This document shows, piece by piece, positions 38,739 to 51,160 of a stretch of 64,000 bases of DNA; within the stretch, counting starts at the first letter, position 1, and each line of letters starts with the position of its first letter. This DNA is from Letharia columbiana (taxonomy: Eukaryota > Ascomycota > Lecanoromycetes > Lecanorales > Parmeliaceae). A program made the position numbers and the translations under genes. Under the pieces are notes generated by a model. It saw only the letters and a list, made by a program, of their open reading frames with translations, did not search any database and was not told the DNA's origin. The stretch covers positions 1,302,001 through 1,366,000 of the forward strand of contig NW_023501041.1 in NCBI RefSeq assembly GCF_014066305.1, given 5' to 3'.

Positions 38739-38921
38739 TATTAAAAGTAGAATATTAGATATATTAGAATAATTATAATTGAAAGACTACCTTAATTATT
38801 AATTCATAAAATATACGAATATTTATATATATAAAATAGGTGGCTGATAGTAACTAGTAATTACTAGCCCTGGTAATACGCGACATATTATGCGATAGTC
38901 GAAGGGGCTGATATTATAATA
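38739..38921 (+). repeat. 3' LTR of TRIM2
   Basis: 183 bp, followed by GTAAT. Confidence 0.9.
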
Positions 38922-39117
38922 GTAATATATAGAACGAAGAATTTCTTCTAATTATTTTATTTAGTTACTTCTACGAATATCCTTTAATCTTAAATTAATC
39001 GATTTTTGATATGTATCGAATAACCTAAAAATAAAATTTCCGAAAAATCGTTTTTTAATAAAAAGTGGAATTTAGTGGCGATATGGGTTTAATATAATTA
39101 TTTTTAAATTTCGATTT

Positions 39118-39372
39118 TTTACTTTAGTTATCTAACGCTAAACTTACTTTAACTATTTAGCTCTAACTTTACTTTAATTATTTAACGTTAAACTTACTTT
39201 AACTATTTAATTTAAATTTTATTTTAATTATTTAATATTAAACTTACTTTGGCTATCTAGCTTTAACTTTACTTTAATTATTTAACGCTAAACTTACTTT
39301 AGCTATTTAATTTAAACTTTACTTTAATTACTTAATTCGAACTTTACTTTAATTATTTAACGCTAAACTCTA
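39118..39372. repeat. Tandem array in the C1 3' untranslated part
   Basis: About ten units of 22-27 bp resembling AACTTTACTTTAATTATTTA and TTAACGCTAAACTTACTTTA. C2 has only a single related stretch near 47,220-47,255, so the array expanded in C1. Confidence 0.75.
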
Positions 39373-39482
39373 GCGAAAATTAATTAAGTTATTTTTATCT
39401 TATCTACTTAATTTTAATATCGTTAATATTAAACTTCGTATTTATCAAATTTCGCGTATAAAAGAATATATGCGAAGGGGAG

Positions 39483-39633
39483 TATTAAAATTTAAATTAC
39501 GTAACTCTTAGCGTCTTGGCAATCATGTAATATAGTTACATGACTCGCCTTAGTGTGTTTATATCTAGTCGCTCTTTTCTTTTATAGAACTCTTTAGTTA
39601 ATATAAATAAGTGTTCTATCTCATATTTTAATA
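39483..39633 (+). repeat. 3' LTR of Copia C1
   Basis: 151 bp, matches the 152-bp LTRs of C2. It is preceded by the purine tract GCGAAGGGGAG. Confidence 0.9.
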
Positions 39634-39738
39634 GACTCTATAGACAGATATTTAGATCTCGCTCATCGAATTTTCTCGACAGCTCTAATTAAAAGAAATG
39701 ATTATGAATTTAATTTATAGGCCTTTACTCGTATACTA
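39634..39738 (-). mobile_element. Terminal fragment of family A/B
   Basis: Ends TTTATAGGCCTTTACTCGTA and keeps CTCATCGAATTTTCTCGACAG. It matches one terminus of the 427-bp repeat. The rest of this copy was displaced by C1. Confidence 0.7.
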
Positions 39739-40522
39739 TAAAAACTTATTCTTATAACTATTCTATAATTAAAGGTTTCTTTCTTAGCTTATAAAAGAAT
39801 TTCTTATAATTTTCTATCGTAATAGCGACGACGTTAATAGTAAACTTCGCTTTCTTATTAATAAAATTAGAAAGTTATTCGAAGTTTTAAGACTATATAA
39901 TAATAACTTAATTCTCTAATTTTTTAATTATCTTAATAAAAATATAGATAAAAATCTTTTTTTTTAAATATAATCTTTATTATATAATTTAAATCTTTTT
40001 TTAAAAATTTATTATTACTAGATCTAAATAATAACGAATTTATTATATAATAAATAATTAGATATATAATAATCTAAATTAAATATAATAATTCTAGATT
40101 TAAAAATATATAAAAGTTATACTATTCTAGTTATAGTATATCTAAAATAATATTAAATTATTTTAATAATATAATTAAATATCAAAGTTCTTTTATATAA
40201 TCTTTTAAGGCGAGTTTTATTAAGACTATATATATAATATTAAATATAAAAATAGATTTATTATTAACTAGCTATAATTTATAGAATTATATTAATACTA
40301 CTTTAAATAGCTTATTTAATTTAATAAAAGATATATTTATAAAGCTTAATATTAAAGCTTTAATATTTAAAAGATAATTAATCTTAATCTATTCTCTTAA
40401 TATAATTTTTTTTTTATAAAAGTCTAATTAATATTTAATTTATAAAGAGATTTTAATAGTAATAATATAAGCGGATAGAGAGACGAAAGCGAGTATTCTT
40501 CCTCTTTCTAACTCTTTAATTC
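39739..40522. other. RIP-degraded sequence left of Copia C2
   Basis: About 780 bp with no recognised gene. It is continuous with 47600 onward before C2 inserted, as the AATTC duplication shows. It may be the downstream part of the minus-strand gag remnant beyond C2, but no pol motif is visible. Confidence 0.4.
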
Positions 40523-40674
40523 TATTGAAATTCGGATTACGTGACTCTTAGCGTCTTAATAGTTACGTAACTACGTTATATAACACGCCTTAGCGCGTCT
40601 ATGTTAAGTCGCTCTTTTCTTTTATAAAACTCTATAGTTAATATAACTAAGTATCTTATCTTTATATTTTAATA
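40523..40674 (+). repeat. 5' LTR of Copia C2
   Basis: 152 bp. More mutated than its 3' partner: the CACGTGAC motifs have become TACGTGAC or TACGTAAC. Confidence 0.95.
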
Positions 40675-42200
40675 GATTATAAACTCGAGCTATATCTAAT
40701 AACTATTTTAGTAATAGCATAACCTACCGCTATAGCTGCGATTATCTTTAGATATTTATATCTATTATAATAAAGGTAATTATAACTATAGAAGACTTTA
40801 TCAACCTCCTTAATATAAGAAATTCCCACTTTAAAATAATCATTCTAGGCCTAAATAACTATAATTCGCCTATAATTCGAGGGCTAAAGGCTTTCGCTTA
40901 GGCGCTCTCGCTTCTCAACTAAGATAACGTAAAGCGAGCTGAGATATATCGTATCTAATCGAGACTATCGAAGCCGCTATATAACTAATTAAATTATATC
41001 GCTATTAAGATTCTTAAAATATTACTAGCTTCTTTATATAAGATACGCTTAATAAAGAAGTAATACGCCTTTATTTATATATCGTAAATATTAAAAAATT
41101 AGATAGCGAGTATTTAGATTTCGTATTTATTTAATTACGAAATATTCGTAATAAAGACTAGAAATTAATTACTCTAATTACCGCTAAGAGAAATATAATT
41201 TAAAAGAAAATAATCTTAGCTTTAACGTTAATTACGTAGTTTCTAATTATTGCTAATAAAGGTATATTAATTAAAAGAGTAAGAATCTTAACCTCGAAAG
41301 CGAAAGGGGAAAGAAATCTCTATCGTTATAAAGAAGCCTTAACGCGAGTATTCGTCTTAGAGATAAAATATCTTAATAGTAAGTAAATAACCTTATAATC
41401 GATTTTAGTCTCGATTTTAAACTTTAATTAAATTAATTTTAGAGGAGGTAATTAAAGCTTTTAGCTATTAAGATAATTAATATAATTCTAATAATATAAT
41501 ATTATATCTACGTATAAGAGGTAGGCTTATATTATTATAATATTCTTAAATTACTTTAATATCTTTAATATTCGTTAATTATTTAACTTCTCGATAGAAT
41601 ACTATTCGCTATTTCGAGTATTAATAAATAATAATCCTTCGTAAGTAAAGATTTAAGCTATATCGAGTTAATCTTAAAGCTTAGTAAGACTTTTTTTATA
41701 CGCTTAAATCTCTAATATATTATAAAAGATATTCTAATAGCGAGAGTAAGTATATATTAAGCTCTCTTATCGATTCTAACTTAATATTAAGATAATTTAC
41801 TTCTAAATCTCTATTAGAGTTAATCTTTAACGAAGATCTCTTTAATCTTCAAGCGCGCCCAATCTCGCCGATACCGCCTATTTTAATTACTTTTTTAAGT
41901 CTTATTAATATATAAACTCTATTCTTAAGTTTAAACTTTAATAGAATAAGCTTATTTAATTTATTTAACTTATTCTCTAATAAAGAGAGCTTATTAAGTC
42001 TCTAAGTACTATATCTTTTAAGAAATCTAAAATTTTAGCCTCTTTAAGTTATCTCGATAATATTAATAAGCTTAAAAATACCTTTAACTATTAAATCTAA
42101 AAATAATAATTTAAGAATAAATTAAAGCTATTTAGATTATAGCGCTATATTAAAAAAGATTATATAAAGTTAATTATTAATATTATTATTATTAAAGTCT
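40675..42200. other. 5' internal region of C2, no domain recognised
   Basis: About 1.5 kb between the LTR and the recognisable Gag. A patch with AATCTTAAAGCTTAGTAAGA (near 41,670) is shared with C1 at about 9,660, showing the region belongs to the element. Confidence 0.5.
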
Positions 42201-43080
42201 AAATCGATAGCTAATTATAGACGTAAGATTAAATCTATACTATATTAAAATCGCGCTATAAAAAAAACTCGCGTTCTAAAATTAAGAATAAAACTAACGC
42301 TAAAGAAATCTAAGAGACTCTAAATAAGTTTAAATCCCAAGACTTAAATATTCTTAATTTCACGTTTAGAAAAATAAATAATATTACTCTTACGAAGTAT
42401 AATAATAACTCTTAATTTTATATCGATAGATTTATAAAGATTCTAAATAAATTCGATAACTTATTCTCGAAGTTAAAGTTTAATAAGAATTAAAAGATTT
42501 ATTACTTTCACTTAGACTTAGATTTTCTATATAATTTATACTACGAATAATATAATTAAAACTACGACGCCTTTAAAAATAACGATATCGCAAAGTTCGA
42601 TCTAAACTACGCGATTACTCGATTTATTAATATTATAATTAATTCTATTAACTCGATTAATACTAAAGCTTATATACTAACTACGCTAGTTAATAGATTC
42701 TTTATATATAATCTCGCAGAGCGTTATTATATTAATTATCGCTAATGAAATTATTAAGTATAGAATTTAATAAAGGGTTTATATTAGTAACTTTCGTACT
42801 TATATTTAAACTTATAAGTATTATAACTACTATAAAAAGAACTAATATAACGATATCGAATATATCTTCCTATATTTCGAATTTAAGAAATAAGATAGTA
42901 ATAGTAATAGGGGAGATCGCGGTAATCGCGGAGGCTACGATAGTCGTAGTAATAAAGATAGCGATAAGAAAAGTAATAATAATAATTCCTCTAACTCGAG
43001 TAATAAAGATAAAAACACTTAAAATAATAAGTCTATTATTAATTATTAGCTTAATAATACTAAGATTGCTATAACGTATA
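42200..43080 (+). pseudogene. C2 gag remnant
   Basis: Plus-strand frame with RIP-type stops containing NxKIYYFHLDLDFLYNLYYE and YNQNYDAF blocks, homologous to C1 at about 10,470-10,640. The C-terminal part is Arg/Ser/Gly/Gln-rich (about 42,880-43,030), as often seen in retrotransposon Gag. A 109-residue open frame in another phase (42745-43074) is incidental. No zinc knuckle could be made out. Confidence 0.65.
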
Positions 43081-43299
43081 TCTAGCTAGCGATAATATAT
43101 AGTTTTATAATATATACTAATTCTAATTTAAAGAATATTATATATCTTATCGTTAATTCTTAGTTCTTATAGAATTAAATCTATTATTTCTTTATTAAAA
43201 AGGGTCTAAAGACTATAACTTAAACTTCTTCGATGTTTATAGCCGCCGTATTATCGTATTTATAATTTATTAATAATATCTATACTTAGTATATTACTC

Positions 43300-46200
43300 G
43301 TAACTTCTTAATCTTTTAAATCTTTACTCTATTTAAATTATATCGCTTAATTAATAAAGTTAATAGCTTAGTTATAGCTATTAACTTCGAGCGTATTAAA
43401 TTTAAATATAAGAATCTCGAAGATAAATAAACTCTATATATAAAAGATATCTAATATATCTCTAATAGTAGCTTTAATCTAATTTCTTAAGAATAACTCG
43501 AAGATTAAAACTATTCGCTTTAGCTTATATTCGAGAATATTAAAGTAGAAGAGTATAATATTATTTTTAGACGCTAGCGTAATTATCTTTATACGCTAAA
43601 TATATAAATAGAGATCTTCGTATACTTAATAGTTATTAATAGAGATATCCTTACCTATAATAAGTCTACCATACCTATATCTATATCTAAATCTAAATCC
43701 TTATCCTTATTCGCTAATACCCTAGATTCTTAAATTAATAAGAAAATCTTATATATATAATACGCTTATTATAACTACTTAAGATATTAGAACTTAAAGA
43801 AATTAGTTAAAATATGTATTAAAATAAACTTATCTATTTTACTCTCTAAGAATATATACGAATTATATAATATTATTAATATAAAAGTTAAATTATATAA
43901 GCGTTATATAACGTTAGATCGCTAAGAAAATAATCTAATTTATAATAATCTTTAAGATTTTTTCTTTATTTCTTATAATAGTTATAAATAAATAATAATC
44001 TTTCTAAACGATAAAACGCTTTATTTCGCTATATTCTTATTTTCTAATAAAAATAATTCTATAATTCTCGCGATATTTAAGTTTTTTCTAAATTAAGTTA
44101 AATATAAAAACTACGTTTATATTAGATTTCGTAGCGATTATAATTTCGAGTATAATAATTATAATATATATACTTTTCGGCTTATTAAAGAAATTATCTA
44201 AAAAGATATTATATTTAGTAACCCTCAAATAAATAGTAAATTCAAATATCTCGATTAAACGATATAACGTAAGATTAGCGCTATACTTAAAGAGAGTAAG
44301 CTATTATAAAAGTATTAATCGGAATTCGCGTAGGCTTCTAATTACCTACGTAATCTATAACCGATATCGAGAAAGAATATTACCTCTTATAAGGCCTTTA
44401 TAAATTATTTATCTAATATTTCGTATTTTCGAATTATTAAATAAACTAGTTTCTATTAAATATATCTATTAAATATCGACTAGATTAAATATAAGAATTA
44501 CGTCTATAAGAGGCGCTTAATTAATTATAAAGCTAATTAATTTTATTATATACTAATATTAAATAATAAAATTTAAATCTATTTAAATATAATTTAAATT
44601 AATAATATTTCTTTTAAGTCTACTCTATTTAAGCTTAATCTCGCTAAAAAAAAAAGATTAATAATTAAAATCTATTTAAGAATAGAAATAAGCGCTATAT
44701 AAATACGCTATAAAAAGCCGTACGCGAGCTATTAACCGCTTCTTTAATATTAATTTTAGAGAAGAGAGTCTTAAAAAGAATAAGATAAGAAATATTTATC
44801 GAAGTAATAATTACTTTAGCTAAAGCCGTTAGAAAATTCGTTATTATTATATAAATCTCTATTAGAGAAGCATCTTCGCAGATACCTCCGCCGCAGACAT
44901 CGTTACGGGTATATTTAAAGGGGATAAAATCGAAATCACTTAAAACCCTAAGCGAAAATACGCTCGCGGGATCTATTTTAATAGCTTTATAAGCCTTAAT
45001 AAGGCCTATAATTAGATCTATAACTAATTAATAACTTTTCTTAAAATAGTTTAAGCGATATAAAGTTCTTAAAGCTTATTATAATCTTTCGCTAGATCTA
45101 CTCGCCCTTTTAGCTAAAGCTAACGCTTTCGAGCTATTTAAGCCTTAAATATATCGAGAGATAATAGCGAACGAATATTAAAAAATAAAATAGAAACTTA
45201 TTATATAAAAAGAAGTTAATTCTCTTATAGCTAACGATATCTAAATCTTAGTAAATTTACTCTTAAATATATATACTCTAAATAATAAATAAGTCTATAA
45301 ACTTAAGCGAGGTCTTATTAAAAAGATTATACGATATAAAGCTCGATAAATAATTTATAATTTTAAATAGCGCGAAGACGTAGATTTTAATAAGACTTTC
45401 GCCTTTATAGTTAAGTCTATAAATTATAAAGCGATCTTTACTTTAGTGGTAACCCTCGATTAAAAATTAAAGTAAATAAATATTAAAACCGCTTTTCTCT
45501 ATAATAACATAAAGAAAATCATCTATATAATATAGCTTATAGACTTTAAAATTAATAATAAATATAAGATATATAAGTTAAAGAAGGCGCTATATAATTT
45601 AAAGTAATCCTCGAGAATCTAATATAATACCCTCTTCGTATATCTAAAAAAATTAAGCTTTAAGTCTATTACGGCTAATTTCTTAATCTTTATTAACGAT
45701 ACTATAATTATTATAATTTATATAAATAATATTCTCTTAGTCGGCCTCGATAAAGTAGAAATTTAGAGTATTAAAGATAAGCTTAATAATTATTTCGAAA
45801 TAACTAATTTAAGACTATACGCCTATTATCTAGATATAACTATTATTAAAGATTATACTAATTATATTATTCGACTTAATTAAATAGAGTATATTAAAAA
45901 GTTTCTTACTAAATATAATATATAAGAATTTAAAGATATATCTACTTCTATAGATATCGAAAGATATTAAATATTTAAAGAGAACTTTTAAATCTTTAAA
46001 GTCTCTCGTATCGAGTATTAATTAATAATAGAATTATTAATATATATAATACTTAATATAAGATTAGATATTATATTCGCGATTTTAATAATATTTCGAT
46101 ATAGCTTAAATTCTAACGAAGTCTATTAAAAAGCGATTAAGCGGATCTTTCGCTATTTTAAATAAATCGTTAACTATTAACTCGTTTTTAAAGAAGATCT

Positions 46201-46760
46201 AAAACCTCTAAGCGACTATATCGATATCGATTAAGCCGATAATTAAGATATTTATTATTTTACATCTAGATATATATTTAATATTAATAGCGAGATTATT
46301 AATTAGTTATCGAAGCGATAATCTATTATAATACTCTTAATTTATAAGATTAAATATATTAGCTAAATATAAATTATTAAAGAAGTAATTTAATTACGCG
46401 ATCTATTAAATTAGTTTAATTTTAGCGATAAATAAATATAAGCGATAATTATCTTTTATAATAATTAAGGCGCTATGATACTAGCTAAGAACCTCTAGTT
46501 TTATACTCGTATTAAATATATTAATATTTAGTATTACTATATATAAGAATAAGTTATTACTAAAAACGTCGCTTTAAATTATATTTTTATTAATTAATAA
46601 ATAATCGATAGTCTTATTAAGACTCTCTATAAGAATAAGTTTAAGAGTTTTTATTAACTTATTAAATTAAAATATCGCTTATAATTATAACTTAATAGTC
46701 TTAATATAAAGAAGTCGTCTACTTTAGAGAAGCTATTTTATTAGTTCTCATATTACGAGT
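43300..46760 (+). pseudogene. C2 pol remnant (integrase, RT, RNase H)
   Basis: Integrase core at about 43,780-44,420: LNDKTLYFAIFLF, then FRSDYNFEY (family FRSDNGxEY) and YLRNLxPIS. RT at about 45,290-46,120: FKxREDVDFNKTFAFIVK, IKTAFLYNNIK, then IYINNILLVG near 45,718-45,747 (the YVDD active site, Asp to Asn). RNase H follows to about 46,750 with LDIIFAI, KAIKRIFRYFK and the closing blocks. Former Gln and Trp codons are stops. This is a clear Ty1/Copia Pol. Confidence 0.92.
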
Positions 46761-47433
46761 AATTAATCTAAGTCACTTGTCGAGCTATTATATTAGGCTT
46801 AGCACTCTACGAACTCGCTATTTTATATCGAAATAACTATTTCTTCAGCGCTATTACCGCTATCGTTATCAAAACTTCTAAAACTCTTTCGAGAAATCTA
46901 TATCTATTCGTTACTAATATCTCAGATATTACACCTCTAAATTACCGCTATCGCAGCTACTATTATTAAGAACCAGTTATCTAGAATAGCCCTTATAGAG
47001 ATCTTATAGTCGGCGATATACAGCTAGAAGAATTTCTTCCAATTATTTTATTCAGTCACCCCCATAAATATCCTTCGGCCTCGAATCGATCGATTTTTGA
47101 TATGCACCAGATGGCCTGAAAATAAAATTTCCAAAAAACCGTTTTTTAACAAAAAGTGGAATTTGAGTCATATTTGGGTAGGGGCCATGGTTTAACATAG
47201 TCGTTTTCAGATTTCGACTTTTCACTTTACCTACCCTATTTTAAACGTCGCGAACTTTAAATCTCGTATTTTTTCAATTTCGTCCGTATAGGAGGATAGA
47301 GATATAGAGAGTATAAGGGGGGGTATGTTTTTACGCTAGCTACCCGGCACTAACTCACCTTAATTATCCGATTTTAACACCGTCAGCATTAAACTTCGGG
47401 TCTACTAAGTTTCGCTTATAAGAGGATACATAC

Positions 47434-47442
47434 GAAGGGGAG
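47434..47442 (+). other. Polypurine tract of C2
   Basis: GAAGGGGAG directly before the 3' LTR; the same motif precedes the C1 LTR at 39474-39482. Confidence 0.85.
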
Positions 47443-47594
47443 TATTAAAATTCGGATCACGTGACTCTTAGCGTCTTGGCGATCACGTGACTACGTCACG
47501 TGACACGCCTTAGTACGCCCGTGTTAAGTCGCTCTCTCCTTTCATAGAACTCTATAGTTAATACAACTAAGTGTCCTACCTTCATATTTTAATA
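47443..47594 (+). repeat. 3' LTR of Copia C2, with three CACGTG hexamers
   Basis: 152 bp and nearly free of RIP. CACGTG occurs at 47458-47463, 47484-47489 and 47497-47502. This is the core E-box bound by bHLH factors and could be a promoter element of the LTR. The 5' LTR has lost all three. Confidence 0.9.
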
Positions 47595-47599
47595 AATTC

Positions 47600-49300
47600 T
47601 TATATATAAGACTTTTAAGTCTTTAATAACGATTTAATTAAAGATATTTAGTTTTTCGATTCTTATAGTAATTCGATAGAAACGTTCTTCTCTACGCCGA
47701 CGGCTTTTAGAATTATATCGACCTATTCTTTTATTAATAGATCTATATTCTTATATATAATACTATTATCGTTAAAATAATATCTAATCTTTAAATACTT
47801 AAAATATCTATCTTCTTTTCAAATTCTATCTATTAATAATTTAAGATACTTATATTTTTATATATAAGAATTTTGAATAATAATATTATTATTATTTTTA
47901 ATAAAGAAAGAAATACGCTAATTATTCGAGGGGATAAAATTTCTATAACTATTATTAATTTTATTAATCTTTTTCTTATTTTTTAAACTTAACGTATTAT
48001 TAATAGCTCGAAGATTTATATTTAATACTTATAGAAAAATAATTAATTCTTAAAAAATACTAAAAGACTATTTTTAAAACTAATATCTTAGACGTATAAA
48101 GATTAATTATTCTAAATTAGATATTTTATAAATATTAGTAAATTCTAAAAGAGTAATAGCTATAGAGAATTATACGTAGAAGTTCTTAAATAATTTCTTC
48201 TTATCTATTACTCTTATATTAAATTTAGAATTAAATATCTTAATATTCGATTTAGTAATCTTATTATATATATTAAATATATTATCTAATTTATTAATTA
48301 TTTCATAAATAATTTAATATAGATCTAAGATATCTTCGTTTACTCTTATTTTAATAATATTATATATAATAGACTTATAATAATCTTATATATAATTAAT
48401 TTTCTTAAGTTTAATAAAAAAGATTATAGCGCTTTATTTAAACTTCGCTTTAAGATATTAATATTAGCTATTTTACTTATTTCGATTATTAATACTATAA
48501 AAATTCGAAACGTCGAGATATTATTTATTTAATTCTATATCTTTTATATAATTAGTAATAGAGGTATAATATAAGTTTTAATAAATATTATTAATAAAAA
48601 TACTCGGCTAATAAAATATAATCTCTATATTTTTCTTATCGAAGTTTTCTAAATTAGCTAATATATAAGACTATTATTCTTTTAACTATTATTCTTTACA
48701 CTTTAAATCTTATTTAAAAAATTTATTTTCTTTAATAAATTCTATAGTATTAATATAATATCTATTATATAAATCTTAGAATTTATTATTAATTTTTTAT
48801 TTATAAAATAATTAGCTATTGCTATTACTTAGCTAAATAATAATTATTAATATCTTTATCTTAGCTTAAGCGATATTCTAATTAAATTCTTTATTTTATT
48901 ATTAAAATATCTTAATATTACGACTAATAATTTAAAAGCTTTCTATTAAAATTTTTAATCTATTATACTAAGTATTAGAAGTTTTGATAATACTTTTTAT
49001 AAAATTCTATAAATTAATAATAAAAATAAAGATTATAATTAACTCTTCTTCGATAATATTTATAAATTACACTTTAATATAACTTAAATTAAATTTAATA
49101 ATATACCTTTTAAAGATAAAACGCTTTTTCTTATATTATACGAATAATCTAATAATATTTAAGATCTTCTTATCGAAGTTCTTAAGTTCTTCTAAATAAT
49201 AATATATTTATAACTTATTTATAACGATTTAACTTTAAATATTATCTAAATTTAGAATTAAGAGATTTATAGCTAATATTAAATTAGTAAAAATATAAAG
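47600..49300 (-). pseudogene. Gag-like remnant of another LTR retrotransposon
   Basis: On the minus strand, ignoring RIP-type stops, a continuous frame covers about 47,900-49,280. It includes NKxYLDVSNFYSINNRNK, FYxxFSIAITLLEFTN and LIFIRLRY. The block F-x-x-x-F-S-x-A-I-x-x-L-E-F-x-N-x-x-K-I-S resembles Gag proteins of fungal LTR retrotransposons. C2 inserted into its 3' side at the AATTC target, and no pol follows within the window. Assignment to Gypsy or Copia is uncertain. Confidence 0.5.
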
Positions 49301-50614
49301 AAAATTTAATCTAAGATCTATTCCTTTTAATATATTAATTTTTTTTTTAAATTCTTATTTAATCTAGCTAGATTAGCCTTTATATAAATAAATCTTTTTT
49401 TTTTAAATAATCTTTTAAGTAGTAAGCTTCTTTAGCTATAACTACTAACTTCTTAATAATATATTTTCTTCTTAATTATATATTTAATATAATTAATAAA
49501 TAAATCGCTATCGCTTTAGAAGAAAGATAAATAATATTATATTAGAAACTTAATAATATATATAATAACTCTATATTATAGTATAAAGAGAATACTATTT
49601 ATATAGAATTATTATAAGTATAGATTTTATAATAAGATAGAAAGACTAAAAGGCCTTAATACGCTAAGCTTAATTAGGCTATAATATAAGTAAGATTATT
49701 AAAATTATAATAAGAATCTAATATAAGAATATAATAAGTATTTATTTTAAATTACATATAATTACTATATTAATTAATAACGTAAATTACTTTATATTTA
49801 TTATTATAATATCTATTTATATTTTATTACTTATAGAAAAATCGCGATAAGTTTAAAACTATTTATATTAATAAATATTTAAATTAATATTATAAATTTA
49901 AAAGAAATTAAAAATAAGATTATATTCTTATATATCTATAATATACGATTTAAATTTTTTTATATTATTATTTATAAGATTAAAGATTAGATTATATTTC
50001 TTATATAAGAATATTTAATAATTATTAATAGTATATATTATTATTAACGAATATTTAAATTTAGAAATTTACGTTTTTTTAATAAAAGATTATAATATAA
50101 AGATTTTTTTATTATCGATATTTATTAGAATAATTATTTTATACTTTTTATTTAATATAATAATTTTATCTTTTAATAATAGAGAGCGAGATTATTATTT
50201 AATTAATAGCGTATTTAATATTATAATAATAAATATTAAACTTTATCTTTTCTTTTACTTAATTTATAATTATATACTTTATTATTTATAATATAATTTA
50301 AATATTTAAAAGAATTTTTATAATATCTTAACTACTTATAATTATAGTATTATATTTTAATAAGAGATATTTTAAACTTAATATAAGAGTTATTATTTTT
50401 GAATTTAATTTATTTAAATTTTCAATTTTACGATATTAATAAGAATAAATTCTTCTTTTAATCTTTTTATTTCTTTATATATTATCTCTTAAACTTTATA
50501 TATTATTAATTATTACTTTTTTAATTATTTATTTTATTATTAAAGCGAGTTTTATTTAGAGTAAAGAGCTCTTTTATTTTTTATAGTCTTTACTTTATAT
50601 TTTAATTAATATAT
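49300..50614. other. RIP-degraded sequence without recognised genes
   Basis: AT-rich sequence between the gag-like remnant and the next family A repeat. I see no conserved motif, LTR or TIR. Confidence 0.4.
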
Positions 50615-51160
50615 ATAAAAGAATAAGATAGAGCTGAACTAGAAAACCTTGAATTTATATGTGCAGCCAATCATAAATTCGTTAGGTCTACGCTTTTTGG
50701 TTAGATACCGCGGGTAAATAAATTAGCGTCCGCAACTATCAAAAAAATAGGTGTACGTTATTGACATATAGAATAACTTTTTTGTTTTCTATTAACTTTT
50801 TGAAATTCTTTTTATCAATTGTAGAATAAAACATGGGCTTTCAGATTAAAAAAGAATTTCTAAATTAAGTCTTATAATTATTAAAGCGCAAGGTATTCAA
50901 ATATCGCTCACCAAAGTTCGCTCACCAAAGATCGCTCTGTCATGGTACGCCAAGGCCTTGCCTCGGCTTAGGGCTAGGGCTACCTAGCGTGGGCTTGACA
51001 CCATACATATCTGCCTTGCAGATATACCACACATCAAATTATAATAATTTTTTTTAACATAGTTATAATTTTTATTGTTTCCTAACACGCTCACCTATTT
51101 ACTCGACAGCCCTAATTAAAAAAAATGGATATGAATTTAATTTATAGATCTTTACTCGTA
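50615..51160 (-). mobile_element. Family A repeat, 546-bp variant
   Basis: Runs from ATTAATATATATAAAAG to ...TTTACTCGTA, the ends of the 427-bp family, with about 120 bp of extra interior. The extra part is not RIP-mutated and holds TTAGGGCTAGGGCTA near 50,968 and a CTGCCTTGCAGATATACC patch. No coding frame. Confidence 0.8.

Larger units (their letters stand above)
37308..38921 (+). mobile_element. TRIM2, second small LTR element (holds a 662-bp MITE)
   Basis: LTR copies at 37308-37484 (177 bp) and 38739-38921 (183 bp) flank the same internal unit as in TRIM1. A perfect GTAAT duplication borders the element. Without the MITE it is about 950 bp. The left LTR retains TGTTGAAAG and TATCAGACAT. 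A minus-strand open frame at 38415-38633 falls in the minisatellite and LTR junction and is not a gene. Confidence 0.92.
38922..39633 (+). mobile_element. Copia C1, 3' untranslated part and 3' LTR
   Basis: After TRIM2, C1 resumes with sequence matching 47020-47594 of C2, including GAAGAATTTCTTC and CGATTTTTGATATG. It ends in the 3' LTR. The stretch 39118-39372 is a tandem array that C2 lacks. From 39634 a family A/B terminus follows, into which C1 apparently inserted. Confidence 0.88.
40523..47594 (+). mobile_element. Ty1/Copia LTR retrotransposon, complete, RIP-degraded (C2)
   Basis: Two 152-bp LTRs (40523-40674 and 47443-47594) and a duplicated AATTC target (40518-40522 and 47595-47599) define this 7,072-bp element. 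LTR ends are TATTGAAATTCGG...TTTTAATA, from TGTT...AACA. The order Gag, integrase, RT, RNase H on the plus strand is that of Copia. The 3' end from about 47,000 keeps CA and TG and is much less mutated than the rest. C1 is a second copy of the same family. Confidence 0.96.

Noticed and set aside
37308..38921. A single long LTR of about 950 bp (R-unit-R) for Copia C1
   Set aside because: GTAAT borders R-unit-R exactly, and the C1 sequence resumes directly after it and ends in its own 151-bp LTR, so this is a separate small element.
42745..43074. 109-codon open frame in Copia C2
   Set aside because: It is in a different phase from the Gag frame; it is open only because RIP created no stops in that phase.
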